The notes beneath the pieces were generated by a model. That model was not told the origin of the DNA and made no database searches. It saw nothing but the letters and a program-made list of their open reading frames with translations. Below are positions 17,845 through 26,313 of a stretch of DNA of 64,000 bases, piece after piece. Numbering within the stretch: position 1 is the first letter of the stretch; each line of letters starts with the position of its first letter. Location: contig CBFCZK010000001.1 of assembly GCA_965602805.1 (NCBI GenBank), forward strand, positions 310,001-374,000, read 5' to 3'. The position numbers and the translations under genes are program-made. This DNA is from Thiomicrorhabdus sp965602805. GTDB lineage: Bacteria > Pseudomonadota > Gammaproteobacteria > Thiomicrospirales > Thiomicrospiraceae.

Positions 17845-18189
17845 TTGGAGATTAGTAACTTAAATAAAATGAAAGAAGCAATTCTCATCTCAATTGGGTT
17901 TGCAATTTTATTTAGTTTATTCTCTTTGATTTTCTACTTTGGTGATTGGATAAGGTTTGTATTTGTTTTCTTAACGGGCCTGTTTGTTGGTGCCTTAGCG
18001 TTTCCAGAGTTAAATTCCAAATGTTGTAAATATCCAACTCTGTATCAGATTTCAGTTGGGTGTATTGCAGGGTTTTTAGGCGGTGTTGCATTAAATGCAA
18101 CAATAGAAACCTCAGTAAGCATTGCAGTCATTGGAGGGGTTCTAGGTTTTACTGCTCCGTATTGGCTAAAGCATGCCCCAATCCCTTAG
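17845..18189 (+). CDS. Hypothetical membrane protein, four predicted helices
   Basis: This is a 114-residue protein that is almost entirely hydrophobic, with about four membrane segments (AILISIGFAILFSLFSLIFYF, FVFVFLTGLFVGALAF, ISVGCIAGFLGGVAL and SIAVIGGVLGFTAPYWL). A TTG start has AGAGGGA eight bases upstream; an alternative ATG is at 17869. No family was recognised. It is monocistronic, between fldA and a HAD gene, and flanked by copies of the palindromic repeat. It is likely a real but lineage-specific gene. Confidence 0.5.
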   Translation: MEISNLNKMKEAILISIGFAILFSLFSLIFYFGDWIRFVFVFLTGLFVGALAFPELNSKCCKYPTLYQISVGCIAGFLGGVALNATIETSVSIAVIGGVLGFTAPYWLKHAPIP

Positions 18190-18274
18190 GCTTTGAACGC
18201 ATAGCAATGCAAGAATAATTGGGAACAGAGTAAAATTAAATATATCTCAGAAACTATTGGCTTTAACTTTGCAT

Positions 18275-18312
18275 AAAACTAACAAGCCTGCCAGGCCTGT
18301 TAGGTTAGTTTT
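18275..18312. repeat. Hairpin containing a degenerate copy of the palindrome
   Basis: AAAACTAAC and GTTAGTTTT flank AAGCCTGCCAGGCCTGTT, so a long imperfect stem-loop forms around a GCCAGGCCTGTT core. It lies between convergent genes and could be a terminator built from the repeat. Confidence 0.55.
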
Positions 18313-18352
18313 AATACGATTCCATACCTTAAAAGAGTCTTAATCGATTAAC

Positions 18353-19006
18353 TTATCGCAAACTCATGATTGGCCATTGGCGTGTTCGAGCGATTTCAAG
18401 CAATTTATCATCGCCATCGACAATAATTGGATTTTCCACAATCTCGAGTAAAGGCAAATCATTAAACGAGTCAGAATAGAAAAAGCTTCCCTCTAGGCTT
18501 TCATTTTCACGTTTTAGCCATTCTTTTAATCGAGTCACTTTTCCTTCTTGAAAGGTCGGAACGCCTTTTATCTCTCCGGTATAACGATTGTCGACTATTT
18601 CGCCATTCGTGCCGAGTAATTCAGCGATGCCATAACGTAAACCGATACGTCTAGTAATAAACGTGTTGGTCGCTGTAATGATAATCACGCGATCGCCTTT
18701 TGCTTTATGCTCATCCACCAGTGCTTGGGCCTTTGGCAGAACAATCTGTTCTACGAAGGTTTGCATGAATTGTGCATGCCATTTATTAAGGGTTTCCATT
18801 TTTTGTTCACTGAGCGGTTTAAGGGCAAAGCGCTGGTAGGCCATAATATCTAATGTTCCGGCTTTATAGTCCTCATAGAACTGCGCATTTTGCGCCGCAA
18901 ATTCAGTCGCATCAACATATTTGTTTTGAACTAAAAATTCACCCCATAAGTAGTCGCTGTCGCCACCGATTAAGGTGTTATCGAGGTCAAAAATTACAAG
19001 TGCCAT
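18353..19006 (-). CDS. HAD-superfamily phosphatase (HAD-IB, SerB-like)
   Basis: This is a cytosolic phosphatase of the haloacid dehalogenase superfamily, subclass IB. Motif I (VIFDLDNTLIGGDSD) has the nucleophile Asp, motif II Thr/Ser lies in VIIITATN, and motif III/IV lies in FYSDSFNDLPLLE. The cap is the helical C1 type, as in SerB and related phosphatases. The start at 19006 (MALVIFDLDNT) is preferred over 19033 because it matches the family N-terminus and has GGAAAAC upstream. The substrate is unknown. Phosphoserine phosphatase itself is less likely, since the N-terminal part lacks SerB extensions. Confidence 0.85.
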   Translation of the reverse strand: MALVIFDLDNTLIGGDSDYLWGEFLVQNKYVDATEFAAQNAQFYEDYKAGTLDIMAYQRFALKPLSEQKMETLNKWHAQFMQTFVEQIVLPKAQALVDEHKAKGDRVIIITATNTFITRRIGLRYGIAELLGTNGEIVDNRYTGEIKGVPTFQEGKVTRLKEWLKRENESLEGSFFYSDSFNDLPLLEIVENPIIVDGDDKLLEIARTRQWPIMSLR

Positions 19007-19188
19007 AATGTTTTCCAATTTGATTTTGGCCACATCCTAAACTAAACCAGTGGATTCGACAAGATTGTTTTTTAAAAAATAGTGTTATAACAACCGTTTA
19101 TGTAAAAAGCTTAAAATTTGGATTGAAAAATGCATCAAATTTAGGCACTATTAACCAATAATTAATATTTAAAGAATTTAAGGTTTCC

Positions 19189-19686
19189 ATGATCGATTCA
19201 GAAGGCTATCGGCCCAACGTCGGTATTATTATCGTCAATAAAGAAGGCAAGCTGTTCTGGGGGAAACGAATTCAACAGGATGCGTGGCAATTTCCGCAGG
19301 GCGGGATTCGTGAAAATGAAACCCCACAGCAAGCCGTTTTTAGAGAGTTAAAAGAGGAGGTGGGGCTTGATCCTTCTGATGTTCGTATCCTTGGTCGAAC
19401 AGAAGATTGGATAAGTTATGACCTACCTAAACACTTAATTCGTCACTATAGTCATCCCATCTGCGTCGGCCAGAAGCAGATTTGGTTTATGTTAGGGCTT
19501 GAAAGTGAAGAGAGTCAGATTAATCTAAACTCTCATGATGCCCCTGAGTTTGAAGGCTGGGATTGGGTTGAGTATTGGCAGCCTGTTCAAGAGGTCGTTA
19601 ATTTTAAACAGGCTGTTTATCACCAGGCTTTAACGGAGTTGGAAAACACCTTAGAGAAGTTCTGGTTTCATAAATATTTGCCCTAA
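19189..19686 (+). CDS. rppH: RNA pyrophosphohydrolase
   Basis: RppH removes pyrophosphate from 5'-triphosphate mRNA and so starts RNase E-dependent decay. It has the typical start MIDSEGYRPNVGIIIVN and a complete Nudix box (GGIRENETPQQAVFRELKEEVGL, about residues 38-60). The KQIWFMLGL and APEFEGWDWVEYW segments are typical of RppH. The 165 residues match the family. A strong terminator follows 40 bp later. Confidence 0.95.
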   Translation: MIDSEGYRPNVGIIIVNKEGKLFWGKRIQQDAWQFPQGGIRENETPQQAVFRELKEEVGLDPSDVRILGRTEDWISYDLPKHLIRHYSHPICVGQKQIWFMLGLESEESQINLNSHDAPEFEGWDWVEYWQPVQEVVNFKQAVYHQALTELENTLEKFWFHKYLP

Positions 19687-19725
19687 ACGTTAAGTCTAGC
19701 GTTTACGTTGGCTTAATCCTAAAAT

Positions 19726-19763
19726 AAAGTACCGCTTAACCTGAGTGTTAAGCGGTACTTTTT
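19726..19763 (+). terminator. Strong terminator after rppH
   Basis: A 15-base stem (AAAGTACCGCTTAAC / GTTAAGCGGTACTTT) with a six-base loop and a T-run follows rppH. Confidence 0.92.
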
Positions 19764-20258
19764 GCGTTTAAGGGTTTCGATTTGCTACGTTACTAGCTTT
19801 GAAGTTGTAGGTTTCACGCTTAATAGTTCTCAATAAATTACCGTGAATATCATCAAGAATTACCAATATACTGATTTTTAAAACCCCTGTAAATGTGGAG
19901 TATTTGCCGCATTATAGACCGCTCCTATCGTCTTTTATTTTTTGATTCAATAACTTACGATTCATCTGCTTTGCCGGCATATACGCAGTAATGCTTTCAG
20001 GGTTTTTTTAAGTAAAACATGTTATTATTCCACAACTTTATTTGCCTTTTTAGCGGTGGTAGATTCTCGGTATTTGAAATACTGAAAACAATCATTTGCG
20101 CCATTCACTAAAAAGCGAAACGTCTTGAATGACTAAGTAGCCGTCATTCAAAATGAAGATTTGTTGGCAGAAATGATAAGACCTATCGTTTCTGGCTTAC
20201 TTTAGGCATACCCAGTCCTAAAGGAATATTGATCCAACTTTATATAAGGAACTCTTTA
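19764..20258 (+). promoter_or_regulatory. Long structured leader/promoter region of aceEF-lpd
   Basis: No gene is visible in these 495 bases. The last 140 bases hold three successive inverted repeats: TTGAATGAC / GTCATTCAA at 20125-20151, AAATGATA / TATCGTTT at about 20171-20190, and CTTTAGG / CCTAAAG at 20200-20223. A TTTTTT-AAG...TTATTATT stretch near 20004-20032 could be a promoter. The ribosome site AAGGAACTC precedes the aceE ATG. No PdhR-type operator (AATTGGT...ACCAATT) was found. The repeats may be an operator or RNA hairpins. Confidence 0.45.
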
Positions 20259-22919
20259 ATGAGCGAACAGTTTATCGACCAAGATCCACAAGGCACCCAA
20301 GAATGGCTAGATGCATTAGAAGCCATCGTCTCTTTTGAAGGATCTGATAAAGCACAACATATTATTGCGACACTGATTGAAAAAGCACGTGTCCACGGAA
20401 TTGACATTCCTTATGCGGCGAATACGCCTTATTGCAATACTATTTCTGAAGAAAACCAAGCGCATTACCCAGGAAACGTCGGTCTAGAGCAGAAGATGCG
20501 CTCGATTTTACGTTGGAATGCGATGGCAATCGTTTCAGGTGCGAATAAAAATACCAGTGTTGGTGGCCACATCGCTTCTTACGCTTCGAGTTGTACTTTA
20601 TATGAAGTCGGAATGAACCACTTCTTTAAAGGGCCTAAGCATGAGCTTGGCGCAGATATGATTTTCTTCCAGGGGCACACAGCGCCTGGTATGTACGCAC
20701 GCTCTTTTATGGAAGGGCGTTTGAATGAAGAGCAACTTAGAAACTATCGCCAAGAAGTAGGTGGTAACGGTTTATCTTCTTATCCGCATCCGTGGTTAAT
20801 GAGTGATTACTGGCAGTTCCCGACAGTTTCTATGGGTCTTGGTCCATTGATGGCAATCTACCAAGCACGTTTCATGAAGTATATGCATGCACGTGGTTTA
20901 GCGAAAACAACAGGTCGTAAAGTCTGGGCATTCCTTGGGGATGGTGAGATGGATGAGCCGGAATCACGTGGTGCGTTACAGTTAGCTAAGCGCGAAAAAC
21001 TAGATAACCTAGTCTTCGTCATTAACTGTAACTTACAGCGTTTAGATGGGCCGGTTCGTGGTAATGACAGCATCATTCAAGAACTTGAAGGCGTGTTCCG
21101 TGGAGCAGGTTGGGCAGTGACTAAAGTCATCTGGGGTTCTGGTTGGGATCGTCTTTTACAAAAAGATGTGTCTGGTAAGCTGATCGAACGTATGGGTGAA
21201 GTAGTTGATGGTGAATACCAGGCCTATAAAGCAAAAGATGGTGCTTTCGTTCGTGAACACTTCTTTGGTAAATACCCAGAAACAGCAGCATTAGTTGCTG
21301 ATATGACCGACGACCAAATCTTTAAGCTAACCCGTGGTGGTCACTCTCCACGTAAGGTTTATAACGCCTATAAACGTGCCGAAGAGACCGTTGGTCAGCC
21401 GACGGTTATCCTTGCTAAGACGGTTAAAGGTTACGGCATGGGGCCTTATGGTGAGTCTGCTAATAATGCGCACCAACAGAAAAAATTAGATTATGAAGGT
21501 TATAAATACTTCCGTGATCGTTTCGCGATTCCTTTCTCTGATGAAGATCTCGCGAAGCAAGTCCCGTTCTACGTTCCAGAAGAAAATTCTGATGTTATGA
21601 ACTACATGAAAGAGCGTCGTGAAGCATTAGGGGGTTCACTGCCAGTACGTCAAGATAACGCAGAACCTTTACCAGTACCTGCGTTAGCAACCTTCAAAAT
21701 GTTGACTGATGGTACCGGTGATCGTGAAATGTCGACCACTATGGCTTTCGTACGTATCATCTCTATCTTGTTGCGCGATAAGGTTCTAGGGCCACGTATC
21801 GTACCAATCATCCCAGATGAAGCGCGTACTTTCGGTATGGAAGGTCTATTCCGTCAGGTCGGTATTTACGATCCTGCTGGCCAGTTATATGAGCCAATGG
21901 ATAACGACCAGTTGATGTGGTACAAAGAATCTTCAGAAGGACAAGTTTTTGAAGAGGGTATCAACGAAGCTGGCGCAATGTCTAACTGGGTTGCCGCTTC
22001 GACTGCCTACGCAAACTATGGCGTAAGCATGATTCCATTCTATATCTACTACTCAATGTTTGGTTTCCAACGTATTGGTGATTTAGCATGGGCTGCTGGT
22101 GATTCACGTGCACGTGGGTTCCTAATCGGTGGTACTGCGGGTCGTACAACGCTTGAAGGTGAAGGTCTTCAGCATCAGGATGGTCACAACTTAATTCAGT
22201 ATGATCACATTCCTAACTGTATGACTTATGATCCTACGTTTGCATTCGAAATGGCCGTGATTATTCGTGACGGTATTAAACGCATGTTTAATGAAAAAGA
22301 AGATGTCTTCTACTACATCACAGCGATGAACGAAAACTATACGCATCCTGCGATGCCTGAAGGTTCTGAAGAAGATATTCTGAAAGGTCTGTACAAGTTT
22401 AAGACTTCTACTGCTAAGCATAAAAACAAAGTACAGTTAATGGGTTCTGGAACAATTTTCCGTGAAGTCATTGCTGCGGCTGAAATGCTAGAGAATGACT
22501 GGAATGTTTCTGCGGATATCTGGGGTGTACCAAGTTTCAACTTGTTACGTCGTGACGGTATTGAAACAACGCGTTGGAACACAATGCACCCAACTGATGC
22601 ACCTAAAGTACCTTTCGTTACTGAAATGCTTACTGGTGCAGAAGGGCCGTTCATTGCTGCAACCGATTACATCCGCGATTACGCTGAGCGTATTCGTCAG
22701 TATGTTCCAGGTGACTACTATGTATTAGGAACCGATGGTTTCGGCCGTTCAGATACGCGTGAGCAATTACGTGCCTTCTTTGAAGTCAACGCAGAATATG
22801 TTGTTGTCTCAGCGCTTAAGTCTTTGGCTGATGCGGGTACGATTAAAGCGGAAGTTGTCGCGCAAGCCATTGAGAAATATGGCATTGATAGCGAAAAAAC
22901 TTACCCAGTTCACGCCTAG
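20259..22919 (+). CDS. aceE: Pyruvate dehydrogenase E1 component, homodimeric type
   Basis: This is the thiamine-diphosphate enzyme that decarboxylates pyruvate and acetylates the lipoyl group of AceF. The 886 residues match the gammaproteobacterial homodimeric E1p. The ThDP motif GDGEMDEPESRG...NLVFVINCNLQRLDGP (about 230-280) and the active-site histidine regions (NTSVGGHIASYASSCTLYEVG, GHTAPGMYARSF, GLQHQDGHN) are present. The start MSEQFIDQDPQGTQEWLDALE is the family N-terminus, so 20259 is used rather than 20229. It is first in the aceE-aceF-lpd operon. A hairpin-T-run after the stop may lower expression of the downstream genes. Confidence 0.98.
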   Translation: MSEQFIDQDPQGTQEWLDALEAIVSFEGSDKAQHIIATLIEKARVHGIDIPYAANTPYCNTISEENQAHYPGNVGLEQKMRSILRWNAMAIVSGANKNTSVGGHIASYASSCTLYEVGMNHFFKGPKHELGADMIFFQGHTAPGMYARSFMEGRLNEEQLRNYRQEVGGNGLSSYPHPWLMSDYWQFPTVSMGLGPLMAIYQARFMKYMHARGLAKTTGRKVWAFLGDGEMDEPESRGALQLAKREKLDNLVFVINCNLQRLDGPVRGNDSIIQELEGVFRGAGWAVTKVIWGSGWDRLLQKDVSGKLIERMGEVVDGEYQAYKAKDGAFVREHFFGKYPETAALVADMTDDQIFKLTRGGHSPRKVYNAYKRAEETVGQPTVILAKTVKGYGMGPYGESANNAHQQKKLDYEGYKYFRDRFAIPFSDEDLAKQVPFYVPEENSDVMNYMKERREALGGSLPVRQDNAEPLPVPALATFKMLTDGTGDREMSTTMAFVRIISILLRDKVLGPRIVPIIPDEARTFGMEGLFRQVGIYDPAGQLYEPMDNDQLMWYKESSEGQVFEEGINEAGAMSNWVAASTAYANYGVSMIPFYIYYSMFGFQRIGDLAWAAGDSRARGFLIGGTAGRTTLEGEGLQHQDGHNLIQYDHIPNCMTYDPTFAFEMAVIIRDGIKRMFNEKEDVFYYITAMNENYTHPAMPEGSEEDILKGLYKFKTSTAKHKNKVQLMGSGTIFREVIAAAEMLENDWNVSADIWGVPSFNLLRRDGIETTRWNTMHPTDAPKVPFVTEMLTGAEGPFIAATDYIRDYAERIRQYVPGDYYVLGTDGFGRSDTREQLRAFFEVNAEYVVVSALKSLADAGTIKAEVVAQAIEKYGIDSEKTYPVHA

Positions 22920-22926
22920 TCTTGTT

Positions 22927-22955
22927 AAAGCCGCTTTTTTTAGAGCGGCTTTTTT
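22927..22955 (+). terminator. Hairpin between aceE and aceF
   Basis: The stem AAAGCCGCT / AGCGGCTTT with a T-run lies in the 72-bp aceE-aceF gap. It looks like a rho-independent terminator, so either it is partial or aceF has extra promoter input. Confidence 0.7.
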
Positions 22956-22991
22956 ATGCGTTTTTACAGAATTTTTTAGGAAGAAGATATT

Positions 22992-24311
22992 ATGGCTACA
23001 CAGCAAATTAATATTCCTGATATTGGTGATTTTGATTCAGTCGAAGTCATTGAGGTCTTAGTTTCAGTAGGTGACATGGTCGCCATCGATGACTCTCTAT
23101 TAACCTTAGAGTCAGATAAAGCTACGATGGAGATTCCTTCTCCAGTGGCTGGAAAAGTAACGAACATTAGCGTTGCCGTTGGCGACGATGTTAAAGAAGG
23201 CGATTACGTCTTTGATATCGAAGTTTCAGGTGATGCAGCAGCACCCGTTGTTGAAAAACCTGCTCCAGCAGCAGTACAAGCACAAGCGGCTGCCGCTGCA
23301 CCCGTTGCCGAAGTAGCAAAACCTGCAGCGCCGGTTGTACAAAGTTCTCCGGTGGCATTAGCCGCTGCTTCTAAACCAATCAATTCTCAAACCATGGGTG
23401 CGGCTTCACATGCGTCACCTTCAGTGCGTGCTTTTGCTCGTAAACTGGGTGTTGAGATTGATAAAGTTTCTGGAACAGGGCCTAAAGGCCGTATCCAGCA
23501 GACCGATATTGAAGCCGCTATTAAAGCCGTTATGTCAGGTCAGTCAGCTGCACCAGGACAAGCAAGCGGTGGAACAGGTATCCCGCCAATTCCAGCGGTT
23601 GATTTCAGCAAGTTTGGTGAAACCACGACTGAAGAATTAGGTCGTATCAAAAAGATTTCAGGTAAGTTCCTACATGCAAGTTGGTTGAACGTACCGCATG
23701 TCACTCAGTTTGATGAGTGTGACATTACCGAAATGGATCAGTTCCGTAAGGATCAAAAAGCCTCTGCTGAAAAGCAAGGTATCAAGCTAACGCCATTGGT
23801 TTTCGTTATGAAAGCGGTTGTTAAAGCGTTGCAAGATTTCCCAAGCGTTAATGCATCATTATCGGCAGACGGTCAGTCGATTATTAAAAAGCATTACTAT
23901 AATATCGGTATCGCAGTTGATACGCCGAACGGTTTGATGGTTCCAGTCGTTAAAGACGTTGATAAGAAAGGCATCTATGAGCTTTCTCGTGACCTGATGG
24001 AAATCTCAGCGAAAGCACGTGATGGTAAGCTTGGACCAGCAGATATGTCGGGTGGTACTTTCACGATTTCTAGCTTAGGCGGCATTGGTGGAACTCAGTT
24101 CACGCCAATCGTTAATGCACCAGAAGTCGCGATTATGGGACTTTCTAAAGCCAAAATGCAGCCAGTATGGAACGGTTCAGAATTCATTCCACGTTTGGTG
24201 ATGCCTTTCAGTGTCTCTTACGATCACCGTGCTTTGGATGGTGCGGAAGGCGTTCGTTTCACGACCACGGTTGGCAACTACCTATCTGACTTACGTCAGC
24301 TGATTCTGTAG
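22992..24311 (+). CDS. aceF: Dihydrolipoamide acetyltransferase (pyruvate dehydrogenase E2)
   Basis: This is the core E2 of pyruvate dehydrogenase, which transfers acetyl groups from lipoate to CoA. It has a single N-terminal lipoyl domain (about 1-80) with lipoyl-Lys in DSLLTLESDKATMEIPSP. An Ala/Pro-rich swinging linker (about 82-130), a peripheral-subunit-binding domain (SPSVRAFARKLGVEIDKVSGTGPKGRI) and a catalytic domain ending SYDHRALDGAEGVRF with the active-site His follow. At 439 residues it has fewer lipoyl domains than the E. coli E2 (three). The second lipoyl domain of the complex sits on E3 in the next gene. Confidence 0.97.
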   Translation: MATQQINIPDIGDFDSVEVIEVLVSVGDMVAIDDSLLTLESDKATMEIPSPVAGKVTNISVAVGDDVKEGDYVFDIEVSGDAAAPVVEKPAPAAVQAQAAAAAPVAEVAKPAAPVVQSSPVALAAASKPINSQTMGAASHASPSVRAFARKLGVEIDKVSGTGPKGRIQQTDIEAAIKAVMSGQSAAPGQASGGTGIPPIPAVDFSKFGETTTEELGRIKKISGKFLHASWLNVPHVTQFDECDITEMDQFRKDQKASAEKQGIKLTPLVFVMKAVVKALQDFPSVNASLSADGQSIIKKHYYNIGIAVDTPNGLMVPVVKDVDKKGIYELSRDLMEISAKARDGKLGPADMSGGTFTISSLGGIGGTQFTPIVNAPEVAIMGLSKAKMQPVWNGSEFIPRLVMPFSVSYDHRALDGAEGVRFTTTVGNYLSDLRQLIL

Positions 24312-24323
24312 TAGGGGATTAAG

Positions 24324-26102
24324 ATGACTCAAATTGTAGATATTATTGTTCCAGATATTGGTGACTTTGCCGAAGTAGACGTGATTGAAGTATTGGTTGC
24401 TGCGGGTGACGAAGTCGCTCAAGATGACTCTTTATTAACCTTAGAGTCTGACAAAGCGACCATGGAAATTCCAGCGCCGTTTGCCGGTAAAATCATCTCC
24501 TTTACAGCGGAGATTGGCGACAAAGTTAAAGAAGGTTCCATTATTGGGTCGATTGAGATTGCCAACAATGAAACCGTGGCTGCCAATGTTGAAACTTCGG
24601 TTGCTGCTACAGTGGCAGCACCTGTAAATGAAGCCCCTAAAGCTGAAGCACCACAAGCGGTTAACGCAGCAGACTTACCGGATGCAGATATTCAATGTGA
24701 AGTCTTGGTATTAGGGTCTGGCCCTGGTGGTTACACCGCGGCTTTCCGTGCCTCTGACCTTGGCAAAAAAGTCGTTATGGTCGAGCGTTATAGCAATATC
24801 GGTGGTGTTTGCCTAAACGTTGGTTGTATTCCTTCTAAAGCCCTATTGCACATGTCAGTGGTTTTAAATGAAACCAAAGAGATGGGCGCACACGGTATTA
24901 CGTTTGCCGAGCCAGAAATTGATATTGATAAGATTCGTGCCTTTAAAGACGGTGTTATCACTAAGCTGACGGGTGGTCTATCAGGCCTGGCCAAAGCACG
25001 TAAAGTTGAAGTGGTTACCGGTTACGGTAAATTCACCTCTGCGAATACCGTTTCTGTAGAAGCAGATGATGGCACCATCAAAACGATAGCGTTTGAAAAA
25101 GCGATTATCGCGGCGGGTTCACGTGTTGTTAAATTACCGTTCATTCCACATGATGACCCACGTGTTATGGACTCAACCGGTGCCTTAGCACTTGAAGAGA
25201 TTCCTAAGCGTTTATTGGTTATCGGTGGCGGTATTATCGGTCTAGAGATGGCGCAGGTTTATGACTCTTTAGGTTCAAGCATTACCGTGGTTGAGCTGGG
25301 CGATACCATTATCCCAGGTGCCGATAAAGACATCTCTAAGCCACTGCTTAAGAAAATCAAAAAACAGTACGAAAACGTTTTCCTTAAATCTAAGGTCACT
25401 AACGTTGAAGCCACTGATGCAGGCCTGGTCGTTACCTTTGAAGGTAAAGGCTGTCCTGAAACCGATACGTTTGATCGCGTCTTGGTTGCCGTCGGTCGTG
25501 CCGCCAACGGTAAACTGATTGATGCTGAAAAAGCCGGTGTTGCGGTTAACGATTGGGGCTTCATTGAAGTCAACGAACGTCAAGAAACCAATGTCGGTAA
25601 TATCTATGCAATCGGTGATATTGTCGGTCAACCAATGTTAGCGCACAAAGCGGTACACGAAGGTAAAGTAGCAGCAGAAGTCATCAGCGGTATGCCAAGC
25701 GCATTCACGCCAATGAGCATTCCGTCAGTGGCCTACACGGACCCTGAAGTTGCTTGGGCGGGTAAAACGGAAGACGAACTTAAAGCCGAAGGCATTGAGT
25801 ACGAGAAGGGCGCATTCCCATGGGCAGCTTCTGGACGTAGCTTAAGTCTAGGACGTGACGAAGGGCTTACCAAAGCCATGTTCTGTGCAAAAACGCATAG
25901 ACTACTGGGTTGCGGTATTGTCGGGCCTAATGCCGGTGAGTTAATTGCCGAAGCGATGTTAGCGATTGAGATGGGTGCAGATATGCAAGATTTAGCCTTG
26001 ACGATTCATCCGCATCCTACTTTGTCTGAAACGCTTTGCTTCGCAGCAGAGATGGCGGAAGGGACAATTACAGACTTAATGCCACCAAAAAAGAAGAAGT
26101 AG
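24324..26102 (+). CDS. lpdA: Dihydrolipoyl dehydrogenase with N-terminal lipoyl domain
   Basis: This is the FAD disulfide oxidoreductase E3 that reoxidises dihydrolipoamide with NAD+. It is 592 residues long because an extra lipoyl domain (about 1-80, lipoyl-Lys in LLTLESDKATMEIPAP) and an Ala/Pro linker precede the standard 470-residue enzyme. The enzyme part has FAD-binding LGSGPGGYTAAFRA, redox-active CLNVGCIPSKALL, NAD-binding IGGGIIGLEMAQV and the catalytic His/Glu in HPHPTLSE. Lipoyl-bearing E3 is known from Neisseria and Ralstonia pyruvate dehydrogenases. It is 12 bp after aceF and ends in a Lys-rich tail. Confidence 0.97.
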   Translation: MTQIVDIIVPDIGDFAEVDVIEVLVAAGDEVAQDDSLLTLESDKATMEIPAPFAGKIISFTAEIGDKVKEGSIIGSIEIANNETVAANVETSVAATVAAPVNEAPKAEAPQAVNAADLPDADIQCEVLVLGSGPGGYTAAFRASDLGKKVVMVERYSNIGGVCLNVGCIPSKALLHMSVVLNETKEMGAHGITFAEPEIDIDKIRAFKDGVITKLTGGLSGLAKARKVEVVTGYGKFTSANTVSVEADDGTIKTIAFEKAIIAAGSRVVKLPFIPHDDPRVMDSTGALALEEIPKRLLVIGGGIIGLEMAQVYDSLGSSITVVELGDTIIPGADKDISKPLLKKIKKQYENVFLKSKVTNVEATDAGLVVTFEGKGCPETDTFDRVLVAVGRAANGKLIDAEKAGVAVNDWGFIEVNERQETNVGNIYAIGDIVGQPMLAHKAVHEGKVAAEVISGMPSAFTPMSIPSVAYTDPEVAWAGKTEDELKAEGIEYEKGAFPWAASGRSLSLGRDEGLTKAMFCAKTHRLLGCGIVGPNAGELIAEAMLAIEMGADMQDLALTIHPHPTLSETLCFAAEMAEGTITDLMPPKKKK

Positions 26103-26115
26103 TTTATTTGGGGCT

Positions 26116-26196
26116 AAAACGCTCGATTTCTGCGTTAGTTAAATAGTCACTTACTACAGTAAGTTCCCATTTAACTGCCTTGAGCTCAAACGTTTT
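26116..26196. repeat. Large imperfect inverted repeat after lpd
   Basis: AAAACG / CGTTTT ends, AGTTAAAT / ATTTAACT and ACTTACT / AGTAAGT arms nest symmetrically around 26156. The element could fold into one long hairpin in the pdh transcript. It has no gene and resembles small non-autonomous repeats; only one copy was noticed in this window. Confidence 0.55.
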
Positions 26197-26227
26197 ATCT
26201 CCCAACTAACTCTATTCTTAATCTGAG

Positions 26228-26252
26228 GAAACCGCCTTTTGGCGGTTTTTTT
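26228..26252 (+). terminator. Terminator of the aceEF-lpd operon
   Basis: The stem AAACCGCC / GGCGGTTT is followed by a T-run. Confidence 0.88.
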
Positions 26253-26313
26253 GTTATTGATAATTAAAGTGATAGCAATGATTTCAATACAATATAGTCG
26301 GTGAAAGGTAAGT

